A DNA stretch of 64,000 nucleotides from Craterostigma plantagineum (taxonomy: Eukaryota > Streptophyta > Magnoliopsida > Lamiales > Linderniaceae), in contig JAPQWV010000001.1 in the NCBI GenBank assembly GCA_027422505.1, positions 3,658,001 to 3,722,000 on the forward strand, written 5' to 3'. The notes under the pieces were generated by a model. That model was not told where the DNA came from and ran no database searches. It saw nothing but the letters and a program-made list of their open reading frames with translations. A program made the position numbers and the translations under genes. Of the stretch, positions 31,812-41,898 are shown in pieces (the first letter of the stretch is position 1; each line of letters begins with the position of its first letter).

Positions 31812-33429
31812 CATGCAGCAGCACTAATCCGCATCAGGCCAACAAGTTATCATGGTATCTCCCCGTTACAAATGGTTTATGATCAGGAACCAGATACTTC
31901 TAATCTAAGAATTTTCGGATGTGCAGTAGATGTTCCAATTGCACCACCAAGCACACAAAGATGGGACCTCAAAGGAGGTTGGGAATATATGTCGGATTTG
32001 AATCTTCATCAATTATAAAATATTTAGAACCCTTAACTGGAGATCGATTCAGGGCCAGATTTGCCGACTGTCACTTCGATGAAACAAATTTTTCGACATT
32101 AGGGGGAGAAAAGAAACAGTTGGAAAGAAATATTAGTTGGAATGAATTATCGCTAAATAATTGTAATCCACGAACGAAATAATGTGAACTAGAAGTTCAA
32201 AAGATAATTCATTTACAAAGTTTAGCGAACCAATTGCCAGACAGTTTTGCTGACCCAAAAAGAGTGACAAAGTCACATATTCCAGCTGTTAATGTTCCTG
32301 CTAAAATTGATGTTCCTGCAGAACAAACAGATAATACGATTGAGCTTAAACCACAACTGAAGCGTGGTAGGCCCTATGGTTTCAATCTAAAAATCATCGA
32401 AAAAGAAAATGAGCAAATAATAAGAATGGTCCAATCAAGGATATCGACTAGAGAAGAGTCGATGGGGATAAATGATAATAAGAATGAAAGTCATGTACCT
32501 GAACAAATTGAAAATAATGATAATGAAGAGATCTCGATCAATTACGCCTAGAATGGAATAAAATGGAACCGAGATAAAGTCGACGTTGATGATAAATTCT
32601 CATTTAGCATAATGCTACAAGAAATGAATGAGATTAATGAGAATGAGGATCATGAACCAATGTGTGTAAAAGAATGCAGACAAAGAAATGATTGGCCAAA
32701 ATGGAAAGATGCAATCGATGCTGACTTAAAATCACTTGCGAAACGAAAAGTTTTTGGACATGTAGTCTGTATACCAGAGAATATAAAGCCGATTGGATAT
32801 AAATGAGTTTTTATCAGAAAGAGAAATGAAATGGGCGAAATTGTGCGATACAAGGCCCGACTATTGTATACCTGGTATTGATTCTAAGGAGACATATTCC
32901 CATGTGGTGGATGCAACAACTTTTCGTTATATAATAAGTCTGGCAATACGTGAAAAACTCGATATGCGTCTAATGGATGTTGTCAATGCCTATTTATATG
33001 GGTCACTCGATAGTGACATTTATATGAAGCTTCCTGATGGATTTCAATTGCCTGAAAATTCAGGGCCCCGTGATGAGTACTCAATTAAACTGAACAAATC
33101 CCTTTATGGATTAAAGCAATCCGGACGTATGTGGTATAATCGCCTAAGTGAATATGAGGGATACACAAATGATCAAATTTGTCATTGTATATTCATAAGA
33201 AGATGTGATAAAGATTTTTGTCATCGTAGCAGTATACGTTGATGATATCAATATAATTGGAACTCCTGAAGAGTTATCAAATGCCGTTAATTGTTTGAAA
33301 AAGGAGTTCGAAATGAAAGATCTCGAAAAGACGAAATTTTGTCTCGGCCTGCAGATTGAATATTTGAAGGATGGAATATTTGTATGTCAAGAAACATATA
33401 CCAAAAAAGTATTGAAAAGATATGGATAA

Positions 33430-34230
33430 AGCTCATCCGTTGGATACTCCGATAATTTTATATGGATAAAGCTCATCCGTTCAGACCTCGAGAAAATGAT
33501 GAAGAATTGCTTGGTCCTGAAGTACCATATCTTAGTGACATAGGAGCACTAATGTATCTTACGAGTCATACGCGACCTGATATAGTGTTCCTGTAAATTT
33601 ATTGGCGAGATATAGTTCGTCACCAACTCGTTGACATTGGAACTGTGTTAAACAAATTTTTCAATACCTTAAAGGAACCACTTATTTGGGAGTATTCTAT
33701 TCAAATTAGTTCAGGTCAGATCTAATCGGATATGCAGATGCTGGTTTTCTATCCGGCCCACATAATGCTCGAGCACAAACGGGTTATCTATTTACATATG
33801 GTGGAACTGCTATTTCTTGGTGTCAGTTAAACAAAGTTTAACCGCCACTTCATCTAATCATGCGAAAATTTTAGCGATTCAGGAAGCTCGCAGAGAATGC
33901 GTTTGGTTATGATCGATAATCCAGCATATACGACAAACTTGTTATCGAAAAAGTTACCCCCGACGATCTTATATGAGACAATGCCACATGTATTGCTCGG
34001 TTAAAGGAAGGTTACATTAAAGGCCATAGGAAACAAACATATATCGCCTAAATTCTTCTATACGCACGACCTTCAAAACACCGGCAAAATTGACGTACAA
34101 CAAGTTCGATCAAGTGACAACCTCGCGGATCTATTCACCAAAGCGCTACCTCCAAGATTATTCGAAAAACTTGTAGATCTAATTGGACTCCGGAAGCTCA
34201 AAGATCTTGAGTAATGTACATCAGGGGAGA
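33430..34230 (+). pseudogene. RT C-terminus and RNase H of copia A
   Basis: Disrupted plus-strand coding: the Ty1 RNase H region reads as broken pieces (LIGYADAGFLSG-like at ~33730, then an NLADLFTKALPP-type end at ~34120-34160), finishing just before the 3' untranslated part, polypurine tract and LTR. Stops and frameshifts are frequent. A short duplication of TATGGATAAAGCTCATCCGT occurs at about 33420-33480. Confidence 0.7.
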
Positions 34231-34558
34231 CAATATACGATGTACTCTTTTTCCCTTCATTAGATTTTTATCCCACTTGGTTTTTCCGAATAAGGTTTTT
34301 AACGAGGCAGCTAATATAATCAGATGAAAATATTTTGTAATGGACACCAAGGAGAAGTATTATAAATGAATAGGTATGGATGTCCATGATTGGTTTGATC
34401 TATATTTATTTTATTTGCATTAATTTGATTGGATGATTGTTGTAAATATTGGCCTCTCAATATGGTCTCCTATTCCTCATTTGATGAGACGTAGCAATAC
34501 AATTTTCTATTTGAAATCACTCGATTTATATTATTATATAAAATTTTATAACATACAT

Positions 34559-35002
34559 TTATTTTTGGGTCACGCAACATTCGTGATTAATATACTAGTG
34601 TACATAATACGTTGGGAGAAAGAGAGTGAAGTAATGAGCCCATTAAAGGTTTTTGGTTATGTATGTTTTAATGCATTTGAAACTCGTTGGGCTATAAAAG
34701 GGGGAATAATCATGTTATATCTTATAATGCCGGCCATTTAACTTACTCCTGTTATTTTTACCAACATAAACATATTCCACCATATCTTATGAAACAAGGG
34801 GTGAAGAGCTTATCACGAAACTAAATAAATAAATAATAATTGAATTTCTTTGTCAGCATGTGCGGTGATTCTATGTATCTTAATCTCGCGACTTCCACAG
34901 ATGACGAGACGCGACGCATGGAACTTCACTATCAGAGATATAAAGGAAAAATATAAAGGCGATCCTATTAAATTGATACGAATGATTTTTATTTTGTCAG
35001 AA
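34559..35002. other. Unassigned DNA between copia A and the next MITE
   Basis: About 440 bp without a recognisable gene, element end or repeat. A 103-codon open frame begins here at 34850 and runs into the MITE; it resembles nothing I know and is probably chance. Confidence 0.4.
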
Positions 35003-36092
35003 TATATAAATGGAAAAATTTTATGTCAGGCCCTGTCAGAATTTAAAATTAGTAATCAGGCCCTGTTAGAATCTTTTTTAGTTTTAAGGACCCAGTTTTT
35101 CTTAAATTTAGGGAAAAAAGACCAAAACTACGTTTTGATGAAAATACCCTTAATAAAGTGATTTCTGAATGGGTATTTGACGTCAGTTTTATGTTACAAA
35201 CTTATACTAATTTGTTACCGTAAAAATCGTAAGTGTTACTTTAACGCCATAAGACGTTACTTATCGACAGTAAAATGTTATTAACATCATATTTTTTACA
35301 TCGGACTATCGAACCCTATTTTTCACACTAATCGAGCACAGTCGATTATTAACACCTTGTTTTGTTTTTCATAAGTATTAATGTGGTATTTTGTGTACTG
35401 TTTCGATAATTTTTGGCATCGAACTGTTTTTTACTACAAAAAATCAAAGCGTTACTTAGATTATCTAAAGTGGTACTAAAAGTACAATATCTGTTACTAA
35501 ATAATTAATAAAAGTTACTCTCTTTTCCATCATGTGGTATTACACCCTAAACCCTAAATCGTAAATCTTAAACCCTACGACGCAACGACCATTAGTGTTT
35601 TCCTATAAAGATCGAATCATTAGCGTTTCGATCTTATTACACGTTCCGAGATGAAAATTGGAAATCTATTATAGGAGAATTGCTCCCTATAGTGATGAAT
35701 TTTCTGTCTAGGGAAACAACAAGGGGGAGATGGTCGGGTGGAGGGTTCAAGAAGGGTTCAAGAAGGTCAATGAACCCTTCTCAGGGTTCAAAATAGAGGA
35801 TCACGGACAATCGAAACGCTAATGATTACTATATGACAGTTTTGCGCTGAAAAAAAAATACTTCTTTTCATTTGGATAACAAACAGTCTTATATTGAGTA
35901 CCATATGGTGTCTATATAGTGACAAATGATATCGCAGAAGTAACACATGATTCAAAAACAATCGAACTCTAAACTATAAACCCTATATGACAATTATGCT
36001 GAAAAATACTTCCTTTCATTTGGATAACAAACAGTTTTATATTGAGTATTATATGGTGTCTATTTAGTAACAAATAATGTCTTAGAAGCAAC

Positions 36093-36165
36093 ACATTCAA
36101 AAATAATACCGCTTCCTGCAATAACACATTATCAAATGATGTTGCAGGAAGCGGTATTATTTTTT
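36093..36165. repeat. Perfect-stem hairpin in the MITE
   Basis: Arms of about 22 bp (AATAATACCGCTTCCTGCA and its inverse) around a ~20-nt loop. It is the axis about which the repeated ~110-bp unit is inverted. Confidence 0.8.
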
Positions 36166-36419
36166 AATGATGCGTTACTTCTGCGACATTATTTGTTACT
36201 AAACAGACACCATATGGTACTCAATACAAGATTGTTCGTTATCCAGATGAAAGGAAGTATTTTTTTCAGTGCGAAACTGTTATAATTGTCTTGAAACTTG
36301 TTATCGGATCATTTAGGTATCTAGCGTAATTTTGGCATATGTCAGGGTTAAATATGTCTTTTCGCATCATTTTAGGGCCTGACCACTAAATTTTTCGAAA
36401 AGTTGGTCCTTAATACTAT

Positions 36420-36753
36420 TGAAATCGAGGGGTCCTTCCTAAAACCAATTGGTGTTAGGTGGAGAGGCCTCTTTGATTTATATACCGAGCCAGGTGAAGA
36501 TAAGTTCCCGATGTGGGACAGAATTCTCAACACGTCCCCTCACGTGTCGCATGATTCAAGCCTAACACGTGGACATATGAAATCGGGTGACGGTGAGTGA
36601 AATATGCGCGATAACACGCAAATCGAACCTGCTCTGATACCATATTGAAATCGAGGGGTCCTTCCTAAAACCAATTGGTGTTAGGTGGAGTCTTTGATTT
36701 ATATACCGAGCCAGGTGAAGATAAGTTCTCGATGTGGGACAGAATTCTCAACA
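36420..36753 (-). mobile_element. TRIM (miniature LTR retrotransposon)
   Basis: Two direct repeats, 36420-36532 (113 bp) and 36646-36753 (108 bp, one 5-bp deletion), starting TGAAATCGAGGGG and ending TCTCAACA, enclose 113 bp. On the minus strand TGGTATCAGAGC (36631-36642) beside the right repeat is an initiator-Met primer site, so the element reads on the minus strand. Total 334 bp with no gene: the TRIM pattern. No matching target duplication is visible, because its right end is joined to copia C's LTR at a shared TCAACA. Confidence 0.82.
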
Positions 36754-37095
36754 CGCCAATTTGATGTTCACTGAAGCCTCTGTTTTCTATCTGATAGTTT
36801 TATCAGTTAGGATTAAGTGTGGCCATTTTAGAAATTTTATCATTAGTCGATAGAATGTATATAAAGCGTTCTTGTACAGTAAACGTTTAATGTGTATAGA
36901 ATGAAAAACAGAATTCTCCGCAATTTCAACTTTTTTTCGCACGCAATTTGAATTGATCGATCATGCAATTCTACATGGTATCGGAGCGGTAATCGATCGA
37001 ATTCATCAGAGATTGATCGACGAGCTCAGAAGGAAGCTGAAACGCTTACTGGTATCGAGGATCGCAGTTTCTTATTTTGCAGACAGTATTGAATC

Positions 37096-38071
37096 ATGAG
37101 CTCAGAAACTCAGATCAGTGGAGGAGTCTCAAACGATGCTGCGGAAATAAAGGAGGATTATCAGCTGCACGGATCGGACAATCCTGGCAAGATGATCGTG
37201 TCAACTCCTCTAACTCCATCAAATTATCTGATCTGGAAAATCTCCATGATTGAGGCACTTGAAGCTAAGATGAAAATTGGCTTCATCAATCGCAAATATC
37301 CTAAGCCAGCTGTTGATTCGCCAGATTACAGAAAATGGCGGAAGGTTAACAGTATGGTGATCGGATGGAAAAAGAGTTCGATTTCGAAAGACATTGTGAA
37401 CAGTTTTATGTTCATTCATGATGCAAGAGAGCTTTGGGATGAAATAACCGAAAGGTATGGCACATCAAATATCTCTGCAATCTATGAATCAAGCGGGAAA
37501 TTTCCTTTCTGAAACAGGGAACATGAGTGTTGTTGGTTATTACAATAAGATTAGGAATCTGTGGGATCAGCTTGAGCAGCTGAGGCCAGCGATTGATGCA
37601 GTTGAGGCAATCAAAATGAGGATTGAGGAAAGGGAGATGGAGGACAAGTCCATGCAGTTCCTGATGGGACTCAATGATGTGTTTGAGGCAGAAAGAAATC
37701 AGTTGTTGTTCTTGGATCATTTGCCTCCTGTAAACAAAGTCTATGCAATGATAGTCAAGGCTGAAAAGCATAGGGAAGTCTCCATGAATATGACGGCCTC
37801 TGAAGAGAATGTTGCGATGATGGTCAAGAACCTCAGTCAGAAGAAGCAGATTAATTCTGAAGCTGTGAGGCAACACAAATATCAACTCTTTTGCAATTAC
37901 TGTAAGAAACCAGGGCACACCAAAGAGGAGTGTCACAAGCTTAATGGAATCCCTGAATGTAGTCATTGCAAGAATGTGGGACATACCAGAGAAAAATGCT
38001 TCAAACTGATTGGCTATCCAGAGAATTTTGGTGCAAACAGAAGCAACAATGTTCAGAGAAAGAGTCAATGA
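37096..38071 (+). pseudogene. Gag of copia C (one frameshift)
   Basis: ATG at 37096. The first 139 codons include LTPSNYLIWKISMIEALEAK (copia gag, UBN2-type) and DARELWDEITERYG. A frameshift near 37457-37490 moves the reading to the next frame, which continues through MSVVGYYNKIRNLWDQLEQL to two zinc knuckles, CNYCKKPGHTKEEC (~37897) and CSHCKNVGHTREKC (~37958), before a stop at 38069. The structural protein packages element RNA; two knuckles is the usual number in several copia lineages. Confidence 0.85.
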
Positions 38072-39038
38072 ATGTTCAAAGCCAACTCTGTTGATGCTGA
38101 ACAGATGGGAGACAGCAGACATGAAGGTGAAGTCTATGCGCAAATGATGGAAATGATGAAGAAGGAGCTTACAAAGCTGATGAATGGTAAGGTCAATGCA
38201 GCAGCAGGTCCAGCTTCTGTGAATTTTGCTCACTTTGAGGATTTTGCAGGTAGTACTGTCCTTCATAAGCTCAGTTTGAATGAGTGTGATGAGATAAGTG
38301 ATGGCTTTTGGCTAGTAGACAGAGGTGCCACGGGTCACATATGCAAAAATATCAGTCTGATGTCCTTTTCAAAACCAGTCAGTTCTTTCATACCCGTGTG
38401 CTTGCCAGATGGAAGTATTAAAGCTGTTTCACACACATGAGATATTGCTCTCTCAGCTGATACTATCCTTACTAATTGTCTTTTCATCCCCAGCTTTCGC
38501 TACCACCTTCTATCAGTTAGAAAACTCACAAAATCATCTCACACATGCTTCAAATTCTACACTGACTTTTTCCTGTTGATTGAGTTGCAGAATAGCAAGG
38601 TTTTGGCAGCAGGGAGAACAAAAAGGGGCTTTTACATACTAGACAGAACATCCTTCTCAGATCAGGCAATCTTGAATGCACAACCTATGCTTCGAGTCTT
38701 TCATCCTTACCAAGAAATTCAGTTTCTCAGTTTTTCAATAATGCATTTGTTGTGATTTTTTACGTAAATGGCATTACAGACTTGGTCATCCATCCTTTCA
38801 TGTTATAAAATACTTGTCTGATCTTGGTACAAATAAGAATTATTCCTCTGAAACGCCAGTTTGTGATATATGCCCTCTGTCCAAACAGCAAAAGTTACCT
38901 TTGCTCACCAGTCACATACACACTAGCAATGTGTTTCAGCTGCTTCATATTGATATCTGGGGCCCTTATAAGCTGCCTTCCCTCACAGAATGTCACTAAT
39001 TTTTAACCATTGTTGATGATTTCAGCAGATTCACCTGG
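38072..39038 (+). pseudogene. Protease and N-terminal integrase of copia C
   Basis: The protease region carries FWLVDRGATGHICKN (~38310-38350), where copia proteases have D-S-G; the catalytic triad's Ser is Arg here. A stop at 38438 follows. The next pieces are the zinc-binding GAG-pre-integrase region (~38770-38890, ending CDICPLSKQQKLP) and the first integrase Asp block HIDIWGPYKLPS (~38955), then a stop at 38998 before FLTIVDDFSRFTW. So this part is broken in at least three places. Confidence 0.8.
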
Positions 39039-41012
39039 ATGTTTTTGATGAAATACAAGTCTCAGACCACAGCTATATTCAGCAAATTCCTCATATATGC
39101 TGGTACTCAGTATGAAGCCCGAGTGAAGTCTGTTCGCTCAGACAATGGTTCTGAATTCCTTAGCAGTTCTTTCCAAGACATTCTGTCTAGCAGAGGCATA
39201 ACTCACCAAAGAACATGTCCTTATACTCCTCGGCAGAATGGAGTAGCTGAGAGGAAGCATAAGCACATACTGCAAGTTACAAGATCCCTTCTTTTCCAGT
39301 CTAAGCTACCCAAGAATTTTTGGGGAGAAGCTGTACTCACCTCAGTGCATATTCTGAACAGATTACCAACTAGAATACTCAGGTGGAAAAGCCCATTTGA
39401 AGTCCTAATGAACAAGCCCCCATCATATGCACATTTCAGGAGTTTTGGATGTCTGGTTTTTGCTGTTAACAGAGATCCACAAAGAGACAAGTTCGATCCT
39501 AGAGGATTGAAGGGAATATTTGTTGGGTATCCCAGTGGGCAGAAAGGGTATAAAGTATTCTGCCTCACTTCCAACAGAGTTATCATCTCGCGGGATGTTG
39601 AGTTTTATGAAGATACATTCCCATCATACAGCCCTGATAAGGTAGATACAGTTCTGCCAGACTTACATGTTGGTGATCCATTTGATGATGATTTCACCTG
39701 CCCTGGTCAAGGCTATTCAGGAACCATGCAAGATGAGCAGTCCTCAGCTAGACAATCATCATCACAGCTGCTTTCCTCAACTACTCTTTCCTCAGTCAAC
39801 ACAGAGCATTTGCCTCATCAGCCAGTTTCCACAGTCCCACAGCCACACTCAAGACACAGCACTCGACCCAAAAATCCACATGTCTGGCTGAAAGATTTTG
39901 TTTGCACTAATTCATGCACTCGGGGTTATGCTGAGCCAGCTCATACACTTTCATATGAATATAAGACCTTTGTAGCTAATCTATCCACTTTTCAGGAACC
40001 TGCATCTTACAACCATGCTAGGACTGATCAAAGATGGATTGATGCCATGCAACAAGAACTGCAAACTCTCGAGGACAATGATACATGGGAGCTTGTTGAT
40101 CTTCCCAAAGGTAAGAAGTTAATTGGATGCAAATGGGTATATCGGGTCAAATGTAATGCAGACGGCTCCATCAACAAATACAAGGCTCGTTTGGTAGCTA
40201 AGGGATTCACACAGACTGAGGGGGAGGACTACACTGAAGTTTTTTCACCCGTGGCTAAGATAGTGACTGTGCGGGTTATTTTTGCTCTTGCAGCTAAGAA
40301 GGGATGGGCATTGCATCAACTTGATGTAAATAATGCCTTCCTCCACGGGCATCTTGATGAGGATGTGTACATGAGGCTTCCACCTGGATATCTACCACAG
40401 AACACTTCACAGGTTTGCAAACTGAGGAAATCTCTCTATGGATTGAAGCAGGCATCACGGCAATGGAATCTAGAGTTCAGTTCTCGGTTGCTCGAATTTG
40501 GCTTCAAGCAATCATCTCATGATCACTGCCTGTCCATCCTCACTTCAGATTTGTTTCAGATTTTTCTGTTAGTGTATGTGGATGATGTCTTGTTGACAGG
40601 GACAACAAATTTGAAGAAAATGCAGGAAGTGAAATATTTTATGGACCAAGCATTCACAATCAAGGATTTGGGACCTGCTAGGTTCTTTCTTGGGATGGAA
40701 ATAACACCCTCAGATGCAGGACTTCATGCCAACCAGCGCAAGTGCACCATGGACATTCTCAGAGATACTCAAATGCTCGATAGCTCACCAGTTTCAACAC
40801 CTTTTCCAGGTGGTCATATCTTTGTTGCCCTAGACACAGACTCTACCGCACCTCTGGCAGATCCTTTACAGTATCGGCGGCTTATTGGCAGATTGTTATA
40901 CCTGAACTTCACAAGAGCTGACATCACTACGCCATTCAACAACTCAGCCAGTTTGTCCATGCCCCTCGAGATTCCCACTGGCAGGCAGCTCAACATGTTC
41001 TCAGATATTTGA
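39039..41012 (+). pseudogene. Integrase-RT open frame of copia C
   Basis: A long intact 657-codon frame. It opens inside the integrase core: SVRSDNGSEF (second catalytic Asp, ~39140), the Glu block QNGVAERKHKHIL (~39235) and the C-terminal GCLVFAVNRDP region. After a Ser/His/Pro-rich linker comes reverse transcriptase with LVAKGFTQTEGEDY, LHQLDVNNAFLHG (first Asp), KSLYGLKQASRQW and VYVDDVLLTG (YVDD, ~40575). A frameshift near 41010 separates it from RNase H. Family members are one ~1,300-residue polyprotein, so this is roughly its middle half. Confidence 0.88.
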
Positions 41013-41554
41013 ATCAAACAAGTTCGGCTGGGCTTTTCTTTTCAAAGACCTCTGATTTGCAGCTTCATGCTTACAGCGATGCTGACTGGGGTGCTTGCAA
41101 ATCCACGAGACACTCTCTAACGGGCTATTGCATATTTCTTGGAGACAGTTTGATTTCATGGAAGACGAAGAAGCAATCTACAATTTCTTGCTCCACAGCC
41201 GAGTCTGAATACCGTTCTATGGCCTCTACTGTTCGTGAGCTTCAATGGCTTAATTACATTCTGACCAGTCTGCAGATTCCTATTTCATTACCTATCTCTC
41301 TTCACTGTGACAACAAAGCCGCAATTCACATCACCTCTAACCCTGTTTTCCACGAGCATACAAAGCATATCGAGATCGACTGTCATGTTGTTCGTGATAA
41401 GTTCAAATGTGGTTTCATTCTTCCCCTACATGTTCCTTCTACTCTCAACTTGGCACATCTCTTCACCAAGTCCTTGCAGCCTCATTCTTTTCTCTCCTTG
41501 TTGTCCAAGATGCGCTTTTGGGTACCCCATGCTCATCTTGAGGGGGGGTGCTGA
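41009..41554 (+). pseudogene. RNase H of copia C
   Basis: Continues the polyprotein in the next frame: AYSDADWGACKSTRHSLTG (first catalytic Asp pair), SCSTAESEYRSMAS (Glu), LHCDNKAAIHI (Asp) and HIEIDCHVVRDKF. It ends at 41552-41554, inside the first bases of the 3' LTR, as is usual for copia. All RNase H acidic residues appear present; only the upstream frameshift disconnects it. Confidence 0.87.
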
Positions 41555-41898
41555 AGAATTACAAAGCACGGAAGCACAAACCAGCATCAACAAGCCAATT
41601 TGATGTTCACTGAAGCCTCTGTTTTCTATCTGAAAGTTTTATCAGTTAGGATTAAGTGTGGGCATTTTAGTAATTTTATCATTAGTCGATACAATGTATA
41701 TAAAGCGTTCTTGTACAGTAAACGTTTAATGTGTATGGAATGAAAAACATAATTCTCCGCAATTTCAATCTTTTTTCGCGCGCAATTTGAATTGATCGAT
41801 CATGCAATTCTACAGATACTAAAGCCCATTGAAGTGGGGCCTGAACCCAAATACAAACATCTTAATGGGACCTGAACTTGAATTAACCCTATATAAAT

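Larger units (their letters stand above)
30108..33600 (+). pseudogene. Integrase and reverse transcriptase of copia A
   Basis: Plus-strand relic. The integrase core runs 30110-30540 (HGDTCGPIHPSCGPFKYFMVLID, then PIKKIDLDNAGQ, where the usual E after the second Asp block is lost). It is interrupted by a 1.27-kb insertion (30541-31811) and resumes at ALIRIRPTSYHGISPLQMVY. A linker follows, then reverse transcriptase from ~32640 with MDVVNAYLYGSLDSDIYMKLP, KSLYGLKQSGRMWYNRL and AVYVDDINIIG (YVDD catalytic box, ~33240). More than six frame changes and stops occur. The family's pol copies template RNA and inserts the product; this copy is inactive. Confidence 0.82.
20117..34553 (+). mobile_element. 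Ty1/copia retrotransposon A, multiply interrupted
   Basis: Flanked by TACAT (20112-20116 and 34554-34558). The 3' LTR is 34358-34553 (196 bp) after an AAGGAGAAG polypurine tract. The 5' LTR is 20117-20237 plus 27609-27669, split by a gypsy element and lacking ~14 bp. The LTR starts TATTATAAAT, a mutated TGTTATAAAT, and ends TTATAACA. GTTATTAGCACGAGG after the 5' LTR (27671) resembles the primer-site region of related copia elements. The body has a 5' leader, an inverted gag/protease/pre-integrase segment, then plus-strand integrase, reverse transcriptase and RNase H with many breaks. It is dead and old. It also holds a hAT MITE (29355-29988) and a hAT-like insert (30541-31811). Confidence 0.88.
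36417..41814 (+). mobile_element. Ty1/copia retrotransposon C
   Basis: 3' LTR 41549-41814 (266 bp, TGCTGAAG..TTCTACA) after the polypurine tract GAGGGGGGG. The 5' LTR remnant 36754-36975 lacks its first ~48 bp, where the TRIM is joined. The primer site TGGTATCGGAGC directly follows the 5' LTR. Probable target duplication AATAC (36412-36416) / GATAC (41815-41819). The two LTRs differ at about 8-9 positions over ~217 comparable bases by eye. The body is nearly full length (gag, protease, integrase, RT, RNase H) with a handful of breaks. Confidence 0.88.
35012..41889. mobile_element. Large Mutator-type MITE split by copia C
   Basis: An exact 9-bp duplication TATATAAAT at 35003-35011 and 41890-41898 brackets a ~1.48-kb element (35012-36416 plus 41820-41889) divided by copia C. 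Ends are GGAAAAATTTTATGTCAGG and, inverted, GGGTTAATTCAAGTTCAGG, the same family as 3296 and 30728. Inside are two direct copies and one inverted copy of a ~110-bp unit (about 35845, 35985 and inverted 36160-36280) and a strong hairpin at 36093-36165 with arms ATAATACCGCTTCCTGCA. A CCCTAAACCCTAAA word lies at ~35553. Confidence 0.82.

Noticed and set aside
34850..35161. 103-codon plus-strand frame starting in cytosine-rich DNA
   Set aside because: No recognisable domain, and its 3' half is MITE sequence (35012 onward), so it is a chance frame.
35545..35580. Telomere-like CCCTAAACCCTAAA
   Set aside because: Only two to three units, within a MITE; too short to be an interstitial telomere array.
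37412..38266. 284-codon minus-strand frame
   Set aside because: Antisense shadow of copia C gag, whose domains and zinc knuckles are on the plus strand.
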